Shown here: positions 1 through 7,451 of the stretch, in pieces | How positions within the stretch are numbered: the first letter of the stretch is position 1 | How the letters are laid out: every line of letters begins with the position of its first letter | Assembly (NCBI GenBank): GCA_031119195.1 | Contig: JAVHYG010000035.1 | Span: forward strand, 1-11,280 | Direction: 5' to 3' | DNA: 11,280 nucleotides | DNA from: Rickettsiella sp. | Lineage (GTDB): Bacteria; Pseudomonadota; Gammaproteobacteria; Diplorickettsiales; Diplorickettsiaceae | Notes under the pieces: model-generated | The model's database searches: none | Seen by the model: only the letters and a program-made list of their open reading frames with translations | Told to the model about the DNA's origin: nothing | Program-made: the position numbers and the translations under genes

Positions 1-14
1 AACATAATCTCATT

Positions 15-1280
15 CTAATTTATGTTTATTAATTGTGCAATAAGCTCCAAATGTTTACTAACAGAACCTTTATTTTCTTCCATAAATTTTTTAGCTTCTA
101 AACCAATTTCCTGACGTCTTTGCAAATCAGAAAATAAAGTAACTACTTGCTCTGCTAATTCTTGTGCATTATTTACTTGAATTTCTACCCCCCGTTTTTT
201 TAATTGATCAGTAATAAGTGCAAAATTAAATGTATGAGGGCCCGTTAGGATAGGTAGCCCTACTGCTGCTGGCTCAAGGGGATTCTGTCCTCCTCTTTCC
301 ACTAAACTACCTCCTACAAACGCGAGATCCGCAGCCGCGTAAAAAGTAAGCAATTCTCCCATCGAATCGCCGATGAAAATATCAGCATTAGAACCGTATT
401 TATTTTCACTACATTTTACAGTCTTATACCCCTGACTTTGATAAAGACTTTCTAAATGAGGAACCCTATCGATATGCCTGGGCACAGAAACTAATATAAC
501 ATCCATTAATTTTTTTCGTATCAACGTAAAGGCATTGAGTATCTGTTCTTCTTCGCCTTCATGTGTACTGGCTGCTATCCAAATAAAACGATCTTTGCCC
601 CATTGTTCACGTAATTGTTCGGCTTGCGCAGCCAAATTATGGGGAACTTCTAAATCAACTTTAATACTCCCAGTTATTTGCATACGTGCACAAGGAAAAC
701 CCAATTCGATAAATCGATCCGCATCTGCTTGTGCTTGTGCAATAATAAGGTTAATACCACCCAGCATTTCTTGTGTAACTGTTCGAATACACCGATAACC
801 ACGCGCTGATTGAGCCGATAAGCGTGCATTGGCAACAACAACAGGGACCTTGTTTTTTCGACATTTAGCCAAAATATTAGGCCATAATTCGGTTTCCATT
901 AAAATAAGCATACGAGGTCTAAGAGTATTAAAAAATTTTTTTAATACTAAAGGAAGATCATAAGGCGCATAAAGCTGAGTCACACTATTTCCTAAGCCCA
1001 CACGAATACGATCAGCACCACTCGCTGTTTCACTGGTTACTATAATGGGAATAGTAGGATACTGTTGTTGAAGACCTTTGATCAGAGAAATAGCCGCAAT
1101 AGATTCACCAACAGACACTGCATGCACCCAAATCCCTTGTTTAGGAGCTTGACGCATACCTATGCCTAAACGCTCATGCCAAAATTTGAGTGCTCTTGGA
1201 TTTTTACGGTTTTTTATCCACAAGCGGAATAAGATAAAAGGGAGTAATAAGTAAAATATTATTGTATATAAGTACCGCAT
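15..1280 (-). CDS. waaA: Kdo transferase (3-deoxy-D-manno-octulosonic acid transferase)
   Basis: WaaA (KdtA) transfers Kdo from CMP-Kdo to the lipid A precursor at the cytoplasmic face of the inner membrane, the first step of LPS core assembly. The 421-residue product has the usual family length. Residues 3-20 form an N-terminal hydrophobic anchor. The signature WVHAVSVGE lies at 51-59, and E59 matches the catalytic glutamate of the family. ETELWPN at 129-135, the VPRH..R segment near 267-272 and GGQNPLEPAA at 330-339 complete the two GT-B lobes. The ATG at 1278-1280 gives the normal N-terminus (MRYLYTII...) although the upstream ribosome-binding site is weak. It is divergent from djlA. Whether one or two Kdo residues are added cannot be read from the sequence. 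Identification is secure. Confidence 0.97.
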   Translation of the reverse strand: MRYLYTIIFYLLLPFILFRLWIKNRKNPRALKFWHERLGIGMRQAPKQGIWVHAVSVGESIAAISLIKGLQQQYPTIPIIVTSETASGADRIRVGLGNSVTQLYAPYDLPLVLKKFFNTLRPRMLILMETELWPNILAKCRKNKVPVVVANARLSAQSARGYRCIRTVTQEMLGGINLIIAQAQADADRFIELGFPCARMQITGSIKVDLEVPHNLAAQAEQLREQWGKDRFIWIAASTHEGEEEQILNAFTLIRKKLMDVILVSVPRHIDRVPHLESLYQSQGYKTVKCSENKYGSNADIFIGDSMGELLTFYAAADLAFVGGSLVERGGQNPLEPAAVGLPILTGPHTFNFALITDQLKKRGVEIQVNNAQELAEQVVTLFSDLQRRQEIGLEAKKFMEENKGSVSKHLELIAQLININ

Positions 1281-1393
1281 GCTTAATAAAATTATACTTA
1301 GAGTATACGTAGCTTCAGTTTATCGTCTCTTCGACTTTATGGCAACATTATATCCTGTTAATCTTAGGCAAAATTTATAATTAGGTTCTCAAC
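1281..1393. promoter_or_regulatory. Divergent promoter region between waaA and djlA
   Basis: This 113-bp AT-rich gap separates two divergent genes, so it must hold at least one promoter for each unless transcription enters from outside. A TATAAT box reads on the plus strand at 1376-1381, but it is so close to the djlA ATG that the transcript would nearly lack a leader. On the minus strand TATAAT boxes lie at 1347-1352, giving a plausible leader of about 60 nt for waaA, and at 1291-1296. No good -35 hexamer is found at standard spacing for any of them. AGG at 1383-1385 is the likely djlA ribosome-binding site. The region is certain as a divergent spacer; the individual boxes are tentative. Confidence 0.4.
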
Positions 1394-2215
1394 ATGAATA
1401 TATGGGGCAAACTTATCGGGGGCTTTTTTGGTTTCCTGCTTGCCGGTCCACTAGGACTTATACTAGGTGTGTTTATTGGTCATCTTTTTGATCGAGGCCT
1501 TTCTAGAAACCAGGGTTGGACTTTCTCATCGGTAAATCCCACTTTAGCGCAGCAAGCCTTTTTTAATAGCACATTTTTGGTTATGGGACATATCGCTAAA
1601 TTAGACGGTCGTGTGTCTGCAGCTGAAATTGAAGCAGCGCGCACTATTATGAATCGTTTAGGTCTAACCGAAGAAATGCGGCAAAAAGCAATCAACTTAT
1701 TTAATCAAGGTAAACTAGCCGATTTTGATTTAGAAAAAACTCTAAAACATCTTGTAGATGCATGTCATCGAAATAAGGTTTTACTGAAACTTTTTGTAGA
1801 AATTCAAATGCAAACTGCTTTTGCTGAACAACCTATTAGCCAAAAAAAGCAAAAAGTATTACAAAAAATTTATCAGGAATTAGGTTTTGCGCCACTTAAT
1901 TTCAGCTTTTTTGAACATATCTTCAATTTTGAACAAGCATTTCGACAACAATCCAGTCAACAACAGCAAGGACATTATCAATCCTCTCGTTCACGACACC
2001 AGCTGAATCTCCAAGATGCTTATGCTATCTTAGGTGTATCTGAAAATGCGACTCCTGCAGAAATTAAAAAAGCATACCGTAAACTCATGAGTCAACATCA
2101 TCCGGATAAGTTATTGGCAAAAGGTCTACCTGAAGAGATGATCAAAATTGCGACTGAAAAAACCCAAAATATAAAGGCCGCCTATGACAGAATTTGTGCA
2201 GCTAAAGGGATATAA
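1394..2215 (+). CDS. djlA: DjlA-type membrane-anchored J-domain co-chaperone
   Basis: DjlA is an inner-membrane DnaJ-like protein whose cytoplasmic J domain stimulates DnaK. The 273 residues match the family length of about 270. Residues 7-30 form a Gly-rich hydrophobic segment (GGFFGFLLAGPLG), the typical DjlA transmembrane/dimerisation segment. Residues about 50-175 are the helical TerB-like central domain, with the acidic LDGRVSAAE motif at 70-78. A Gln/Ser-rich linker (about 184-200) leads to a C-terminal J domain at about 206-271 with the HPD tripeptide at 236-238. The ATG at 1394 has AGG 9 nt upstream. In E. coli DjlA is linked to the Rcs envelope-stress response and to capsule control; in Legionella relatives it is linked to stress and intracellular growth. 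Those roles are family knowledge, not visible here. Confidence 0.95.
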   Translation: MNIWGKLIGGFFGFLLAGPLGLILGVFIGHLFDRGLSRNQGWTFSSVNPTLAQQAFFNSTFLVMGHIAKLDGRVSAAEIEAARTIMNRLGLTEEMRQKAINLFNQGKLADFDLEKTLKHLVDACHRNKVLLKLFVEIQMQTAFAEQPISQKKQKVLQKIYQELGFAPLNFSFFEHIFNFEQAFRQQSSQQQQGHYQSSRSRHQLNLQDAYAILGVSENATPAEIKKAYRKLMSQHHPDKLLAKGLPEEMIKIATEKTQNIKAAYDRICAAKGI

Positions 2216-2240
2216 TGAACATATTCTTCGCATTTGAATT

Positions 2241-2340
2241 TTGGGCACAGTGCACCAACTTCTCAATCCTCGTGTATGTTGTATACATTCCCGTTGCTTC
2301 ATTTTCGCGGCGCCTTGCCAAAAATCCACTTGCTGTGAAT
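2241..2340. repeat. GC-richer intergenic island before rpe, candidate dispersed repeat
   Basis: The 130-bp djlA-rpe gap contains about 100 bp clearly richer in G+C than the surrounding sequence. It includes GGCGCC (2309-2314), GTATAC (2281-2286) and a near-perfect dyad at 2241-2258 (TTGGGCAC, A, GTGC, bulged A, CCAA). Read on the minus strand it runs TTTTGG, a CG-rich block, then CAACGG. The plus strand at 9554-9590 shows the same layout: TTTTGG, a CG-rich block, then GAACGG. It is not needed to encode any neighbouring protein. It may be a diverged interspersed repeat, a small RNA or the structured leader of rpe; I do not recognise a named family. Confidence 0.35.
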
Positions 2341-2345
2341 ATATA

Positions 2346-3020
2346 ATGCCTAATGTTGTGATTTCTGCTTCTATTTTATCGGCTGATATGGGCTGCTTAG
2401 CAAAAGAAGCAGAAGCTGTGTTAAACGCAGGTGCAGATTGGTTGCACATCGACGTGATGGATAATCACTATGTCCCCAACCTTACTTTTGGACCATTGGT
2501 TTGTGAAGCTTTACGCAGACATTTACCTAATGCATTTTTAGATGTACATTTAATGGTAGAACCGGTTGATGCGCTAATCAACACTTTTGCTAAAGCAGGG
2601 GCTAATCAGATTAGCTTTCACCCAGAAGCCAGTGACCATATCCAAGAAAACTTACAACAAATTCGTGAATTGGGTTGTAAAGCCGGCTTAGCCATAAATC
2701 CAGCAACTTCCCTAGAATATTTAAGTTCAGTTTGGGATCACTTAGATTTTATATTAATCATGTCTGTAAATCCGGGATTTGCCGCCCAAAAATTTATTCC
2801 AGAAGCATTAAATAAAATATCTACAGCTAATAAACTTATTCAAGAAAAAAAACTTAATATACGCTTAGGGGTCGATGGAGGCATAAACAACGATAATATT
2901 GCACAAGTAGCTAAAACAGGAGCTAATACATTTATAGCTGGCTCCGCTATTTTTAAAACAAAAGACTATTCAGAAACTTTAACCAAACTTCGCGCTACTT
3001 TAAACGCTAAGGGAGAATAA
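2346..3020 (+). CDS. rpe: Ribulose-phosphate 3-epimerase
   Basis: Rpe interconverts D-ribulose 5-phosphate and D-xylulose 5-phosphate in the cytosolic pentose phosphate pathway. The 224-residue TIM barrel is essentially the E. coli length (225). Visible signatures are ASILSADMG at the N-terminus, the metal/catalytic strand HIDVMDNHYVPN, DVHLMVEP, FHPEAS, LIMSVNPGF and the phosphate-binding end LGVDGGINNDN followed by AGSAIF. I chose the ATG at 2346 rather than the in-frame TTG at 2241. The 35 extra residues would be Cys-rich and unlike any epimerase, while MPNVVISASILSAD is the standard N-terminus. The Shine-Dalgarno sequence is weak. The stop lies 1 bp before the next ATG, implying co-transcription with the lipoprotein gene. 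Confidence 0.97.
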   Translation: MPNVVISASILSADMGCLAKEAEAVLNAGADWLHIDVMDNHYVPNLTFGPLVCEALRRHLPNAFLDVHLMVEPVDALINTFAKAGANQISFHPEASDHIQENLQQIRELGCKAGLAINPATSLEYLSSVWDHLDFILIMSVNPGFAAQKFIPEALNKISTANKLIQEKKLNIRLGVDGGINNDNIAQVAKTGANTFIAGSAIFKTKDYSETLTKLRATLNAKGE

Positions 3021-3021
3021 C

Positions 3022-3408
3022 ATGCGTTTTTATTTATTTGTTTCCTTTTTATCAACTTTTTTATTGGGCGCATGTAGTTCAACTGCTGCTTATCAACAAC
3101 AAATGCAGCAATGGCACGGAAAAAATATTCAAGTGTTGCAACGTAGCTGGGGGCAACCTAATTCTGCTATCAAGCTTGCCAATGGACATAGACTTTATCA
3201 ATACACTCGAAAAAATTTTTATACCATTCCAGAACCCAGACGCCAATCAATTAATAACACTGTTTTCGCAAGTTATGATGAACCTTGGCTTAGCAATCAA
3301 ACGATGGTACGTTACTGTCGTACGACATTTGAAACCAATAGCAAAGGCGATATTGTTCATACCAGCTTTAAAGGTAATAATTGTCTTGCCTTTCGCTTTA
3401 CTCGGTAA
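3022..3408 (+). CDS. Small putative outer-membrane lipoprotein, function unknown
   Basis: This 128-residue protein has a type II signal peptide. Residues 2-15 are basic then hydrophobic, and the lipobox LGAC ends in Cys18. Ser19 at +2 is not Asp, so by the Lol rule the lipoprotein should go to the outer membrane. The mature part has a helix (about 22-42), a W-G-x-P turn at 43-46 and an NGHRLYQY strand at 54-61. A C-terminal segment carries Cys99 and Cys121, which could form a disulphide. The W-G-x-P plus strand pattern is common in small gammaproteobacterial lipoproteins of unknown role, loosely recalling the SmpA/BamE style. A strong GGGAG ribosome-binding site at 3011-3015 lies inside the rpe end and fixes the start. 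The context between rpe and lptD-surA hints at an envelope role; this is inference. Confidence 0.85.
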   Translation: MRFYLFVSFLSTFLLGACSSTAAYQQQMQQWHGKNIQVLQRSWGQPNSAIKLANGHRLYQYTRKNFYTIPEPRRQSINNTVFASYDEPWLSNQTMVRYCRTTFETNSKGDIVHTSFKGNNCLAFRFTR

Positions 3409-3496
3409 TTATTAGGTATAAGCTCTTAAATATCACAAGGCTTAAATAGCTAATATACAACTAAAAAAAATTAATCCATCTTTAAAACTTTAAGAA

Positions 3497-3517
3497 ATGG
3501 AGTTTAGAAAAAAATAA
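3497..3517 (+). promoter_or_regulatory. lptD translation-initiation region with a 6-codon minimal ORF
   Basis: GGAG at 3499-3502 is the only good Shine-Dalgarno match ahead of lptD, but it sits 15 nt from the ATG at 3518, longer than usual. A minimal ORF (ATG 3497, six codons, TAA 3515-3517) overlaps it and ends directly before the lptD ATG, in the same frame. This could be coincidence in AT-rich DNA or a coupling/attenuating leader. The rest of the 109-bp gap (3409-3517) is AT-rich. It has no convincing promoter, no sigma-E type promoter and no terminator. Confidence 0.3.
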
Positions 3518-6085
3518 ATGCGTATTAAACAAAGCTATTTAAGTTTTACTTTACAGTGGATTATTTATTTTTATCTAATTATTCTTTTTTGTTCTCCTAC
3601 TTTAGCTAGCACTGTAACGTTAAACCATTTGTCTATGGCCAATGAACTAGGTTGGGTTCCTAATGATATCGGTATTTGCAAAGGTTACTACCAAAACCCT
3701 TTACAAGCTTATACCCACATCCCTTTGGTTAATTTAAAACAAGCCTACACGCATATTAATGCTGCACAATCGCACTTTTCGTTTGAAGGCACTTCTACTT
3801 TAAGTGGAAACGTCGTTATCACACAACCCGGCCGGATCTTGTATGCTGATCAAGTCTATTTCTATAGAGATCCGAAAACAGGGAAAATTACTAACATGGA
3901 TCTAAATGGCGAAATTAGAATCCACGAACCTAATTTGTTAATCAAGGCTAAAAAAGCCCACTTAAATATAGATACACAGACTGGTTATCTCACAAACATT
4001 ATTTATCGTATTTTATTAAGGAATTCGACTATCTTAATGGGTACTAATGAAAAAATGCCTATCAATGCCTGGGGAACAGCAAGCAAAGCAGAACAAAATT
4101 ATCCTGGTCTTATTACTTTACATGATACAAATTATACAACCTGCACTCCGATTAATCCGATTTGGCAACTTTTTGCAAAAAAAATGATTTTAAATCGTGA
4201 TACTGGACGAGGGAAAGCATATGACACTTGGCTAACTTATAGGGGTGTACCCATTTTATATAGCCCTTATATTGGATTTCCCATCGATAATCGTCGTCAA
4301 TCTGGTTTTTTGTTTCCTAATATAAACTCTACATCTCAATCTGGATTTGGAATCGGTTTTCCATATTATTGGAACATCGCAACTAACTATGACTTTTTAT
4401 TCACTCCCACCGTATTAAGTAAAAGAGGTTTACAATTAACGGGACAACTGCGCTATCTCACCCACAGCAGTCAGGGAAAAATGATTGCTAACTATCTTCC
4501 TTATGATCGTGCTGCAGCACAATTAGCAGAGCAAATTCCTTTTCTTTATCCGAACACTAACCCACTCATTTCCCCACACACAAACAGAAAGTCTTTCACT
4601 TGGCAAGAACAACGCCAATGGTCACCCCGTTGGTCAAGCTTAGTAGACTTCAATTGGGTGGGTGACGATTATTATTACGAAGATTTTAATACACCCTCAA
4701 CTATAGCTATCAACCAACTCGCTCAGCATGCAGAAATAAATTATAACGGCGATATTTGGGACTTTAGGACGCGGATAATGCGCTACCAAACCTTACATCC
4801 ATTAAATCAATCACCGGTCAATAATCCTTATAACAGCTTACCCGAAATTGACTTAAATAGTAGTACACAAACTTTTCATGGATTTAACTATCAATTAACC
4901 AATCAGCTTAATTATTTTCAACGTTTAAATAATCCGGGCGAATTAGTCAGTCCGCCACAAGCATTACGTCTAAATATTCAACCTTCAATAAGCTACCCAA
5001 TATTAAAAAAGGGAGCATATATAACCCCTCGTTTACAACTTAGTCTGACGCATTACAACATTAGTAATCAAGTACCAGGCTTCCAAAGTGAGATTCAAAG
5101 AACTACCCCAATATTTAATATTGATAGTGGGTTGTATTTTGATCGTCAATTTAATTGGGGAAATCATCCGTATCAACAAACTTTAGAACCGCGACTTTTT
5201 TATCTTTATGTCCCATACCGCGATCAAAATAATATTCCTATTTTTGATAGTGCACTCATTCCATTTAGCTATGATAGTCTGTTTATGACAAACCGATTTA
5301 GTGGATATGATCGAATTGGCGACGCTAATCAAATCAGCTTTGCCCTAACTACTCGTTTACTTGATCAAACAACTGGAGCAGAAAAATTAAGAGCGAGCAT
5401 TGGCGACATTTATTATTTTGAAAATAGGCGCGTAACACTATGTAGCTCTCTTGAAAAAAGACTGAGCACAGTTGGAACACTTTGTGCCGATCCCTTTGCT
5501 GTCGTAGGTGCAACCTCACCAACTGAAAAATTTTCACCCATTGCCGGCCAGCTTAATTACAATCTCAGTCCAAGATGGAGCACAACCGCCGATATAGCCT
5601 GGGATCCCTCAAGTCACGATATTATTAATGCTGCCGCCAATGTGCAGTACCATCCACATCCAAATCAGCTGTTTAATATTAACTATGGACGTATTCGTTA
5701 CGGCGATGCCTTAGTAACATCTCCACCTACCCCTCCCAATAGTCATCAAAATGACTTTAACCGTCTAGGTTTTTCCTTCGCAACTCCACTTAAAAACCAA
5801 TGGAGCACTGTTGGTGGCTGGAATTACAATTTTAGCCACGATTATTCACAAAGCTACTTTTATGGCCTGCAATACGATAGTTGTTGTTGGGCATTTCGTG
5901 TGGTAGCAGGACGCACTTTTTATGCTTTAAACCAAAACAGCAATCCTATTTTTAGCAACATGATCTACTTTCAATTACAATTCAAAGGCTTGAGTACAAT
6001 AGGTATCAGTGATATAACCAGCTTCTTGACAACTAATATCCCAGGCTATGCCGATAATTTTCAGTCAGGAGCCAACCCTTTATAG
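3518..6085 (+). CDS. lptD: LPS-assembly outer-membrane protein LptD
   Basis: LptD (Imp/OstA) is the 26-strand outer-membrane barrel that, plugged by the lipoprotein LptE, delivers LPS from the periplasmic Lpt bridge to the cell surface. The product is 855 residues (E. coli 784), within the family's range. A signal peptide covers residues 1-30 with probable cleavage at TLA|ST. Residues about 85-205 form the LptA-like beta-jellyroll domain (FEGTSTLSGNVVI, LYADQVYFY). The barrel follows, opened by the characteristic RRQSGFLFP at 259-267. The four cysteines that form the two inter-domain disulphides of LptD are recognisable as C54 (in GICKGYY), C209 (in YTTC) and the adjacent pair C789-C790. An additional pair, C642 and C656, lies in a barrel loop. 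surA starts 9 bp downstream. Confidence 0.97.
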   Translation: MRIKQSYLSFTLQWIIYFYLIILFCSPTLASTVTLNHLSMANELGWVPNDIGICKGYYQNPLQAYTHIPLVNLKQAYTHINAAQSHFSFEGTSTLSGNVVITQPGRILYADQVYFYRDPKTGKITNMDLNGEIRIHEPNLLIKAKKAHLNIDTQTGYLTNIIYRILLRNSTILMGTNEKMPINAWGTASKAEQNYPGLITLHDTNYTTCTPINPIWQLFAKKMILNRDTGRGKAYDTWLTYRGVPILYSPYIGFPIDNRRQSGFLFPNINSTSQSGFGIGFPYYWNIATNYDFLFTPTVLSKRGLQLTGQLRYLTHSSQGKMIANYLPYDRAAAQLAEQIPFLYPNTNPLISPHTNRKSFTWQEQRQWSPRWSSLVDFNWVGDDYYYEDFNTPSTIAINQLAQHAEINYNGDIWDFRTRIMRYQTLHPLNQSPVNNPYNSLPEIDLNSSTQTFHGFNYQLTNQLNYFQRLNNPGELVSPPQALRLNIQPSISYPILKKGAYITPRLQLSLTHYNISNQVPGFQSEIQRTTPIFNIDSGLYFDRQFNWGNHPYQQTLEPRLFYLYVPYRDQNNIPIFDSALIPFSYDSLFMTNRFSGYDRIGDANQISFALTTRLLDQTTGAEKLRASIGDIYYFENRRVTLCSSLEKRLSTVGTLCADPFAVVGATSPTEKFSPIAGQLNYNLSPRWSTTADIAWDPSSHDIINAAANVQYHPHPNQLFNINYGRIRYGDALVTSPPTPPNSHQNDFNRLGFSFATPLKNQWSTVGGWNYNFSHDYSQSYFYGLQYDSCCWAFRVVAGRTFYALNQNSNPIFSNMIYFQLQFKGLSTIGISDITSFLTTNIPGYADNFQSGANPL

Positions 6086-6094
6086 TAACGAGTT

Positions 6095-7390
6095 ATGAAT
6101 TTTGTTAAAAAAGTTTTTTTCCTCTTTATTTTATTCAACAGCTTATTGATCACAGTCAATTCTAAAGCTGTTGAATTAGATCGCATCATCGCAGTGGTGA
6201 ATACACATGTTATTACCGAACAACAATTATTTGAACAAATAGAGTTTACACGTCAACAATTGCAAGCAGAAAATAAACCTATCCCTTCAGCAGCTGATTT
6301 ACGCAGAGACGTACTAACGCATATGATTGATACTGAATTACAACGACAACTTGCCGAAAGTGCAGGTATAAAGATCGATGAAGCAGGATTAGATAAAACG
6401 ATTGCAGAAATTGCCAAAAGGAATGGTCTCACCGTCGAACAATTACGTACGCGATTAGAACAAGAAAATTTACCTTATGCGAAATATCGTCAGAAAATCC
6501 GTGAACAACTTCTCATTAGTCGTTTGCAACAAGAGGAAATTAGCCAAAAAATTGTCGTTAGTCCACAAGAAATAACCGACATGCTTACCCATATGCCAAA
6601 ATCCTCGTTAAGTAAAGCTATCTATCATATTGAAGACCTTGTAGTACCGCTTCCGAATAACGTTTCACCACAAATACTTGCTAATACCAAACAAACTGCC
6701 TTATCGCTATTACAACAGGCAAAAAGCGGAAATTCTTTCCAACAATTAGTTGAACAATCTAAAAATGCATCACTTGGCTTGTCTGGTGGCGACCTTGGTT
6801 GGCGTCCACTTAGCGAACTACCGGATGTCTTTCAATCCTCTATACAAACACTAAAGCCGGGGGAAATAGCGGGCCCAATTCAAGCACAAAATGGCTTTCA
6901 TCTGCTTCGTTTAATAGAAGTACGTGGTAATACGACAACACCGTCTTATGTTACATCTACTCACGTACGCCATATTCTAATTAAAACCTCGCCTCTTGTT
7001 GACAACAAACAAGCTGAAGAACGGCTTAGAGAAATCCGTGCAGAAATCCTGCGGGGAGGAAATTTTAGTGAACTTGCTAAAAAATATTCACAAGATCCTG
7101 GATCAGCGTTTAAAGGTGGTGATCTTGGATGGACCTTACCCGGTACCTTTGACCCAACATTTGAAGCACAGGAAAATAAGTTAGCGATAAACCAAATTAG
7201 CTTACCATTTCAGTCTCAATTTGGCTGGCATATTGTTCAAGTCCTAGGACGAGAACAAAAACCGCAAACCACAAAATTACTTTCGCGTGAACAAGCGTCA
7301 CAATTAGTTTTTCAAAAGAAATTTCAACAAGCTTTACTAAATTGGCTGCGCCAATTGCGCCGACGATCGTATGTAAAAATTAACCCCTAA
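6095..7390 (+). CDS. surA: Periplasmic chaperone / peptidyl-prolyl isomerase SurA
   Basis: SurA escorts unfolded beta-barrel proteins, LptD among them, across the periplasm to the BAM complex. The 431 residues match E. coli (428). Residues 1-25 are a signal peptide with probable cleavage at SKA|VELD. The N-terminal chaperone core opens with LDRIIAVVNTHVITEQQL (28-45) and extends to about 170. Two parvulin domains follow, P1 at about 174-277 and P2 at about 285-385, each with the GGDLGW motif (231-236 and 341-346). P2 also keeps VRHILIK. The C-terminal helix and final strand (about 395-431) complete the chaperone module. The ATG at 6095 lies 9 bp after the lptD stop, so the pair is almost certainly co-transcribed. 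The usual next genes, pdxA and rsmA, do not follow. Confidence 0.97.
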   Translation: MNFVKKVFFLFILFNSLLITVNSKAVELDRIIAVVNTHVITEQQLFEQIEFTRQQLQAENKPIPSAADLRRDVLTHMIDTELQRQLAESAGIKIDEAGLDKTIAEIAKRNGLTVEQLRTRLEQENLPYAKYRQKIREQLLISRLQQEEISQKIVVSPQEITDMLTHMPKSSLSKAIYHIEDLVVPLPNNVSPQILANTKQTALSLLQQAKSGNSFQQLVEQSKNASLGLSGGDLGWRPLSELPDVFQSSIQTLKPGEIAGPIQAQNGFHLLRLIEVRGNTTTPSYVTSTHVRHILIKTSPLVDNKQAEERLREIRAEILRGGNFSELAKKYSQDPGSAFKGGDLGWTLPGTFDPTFEAQENKLAINQISLPFQSQFGWHIVQVLGREQKPQTTKLLSREQASQLVFQKKFQQALLNWLRQLRRRSYVKINP

Positions 7391-7451
7391 ATAAATGATA
7401 AATGGTAAATTTAAACAAATTTTTTTCACATTTTTTTTAATCAGTAATATT

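Noticed and set aside
2241..2345. Longer rpe product from an upstream TTG
   Set aside because: The extra 35 residues are Cys-rich and unlike epimerases, and they run through the GC-rich island. The ATG at 2346 gives the conserved N-terminus.
2126..2449. 107-residue minus-strand ORF across the djlA-rpe gap
   Set aside because: It overlaps the coding ends of djlA and rpe on the other strand and has no recognisable domain. It is better explained as a chance frame through the GC-rich island.
3038..3415. 125-residue alternative frame over the lipoprotein gene
   Set aside because: The other frame has a perfect lipobox, a strong ribosome-binding site and a 1-bp gap to rpe; this one has none of these.
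7407..7426. Possible surA terminator: AAATTT, AAAC loop, AAATTT then a T-run
   Set aside because: The stem is only six A-T pairs and would be very unstable. A T-rich gap between convergent genes in AT-rich DNA is expected by chance.
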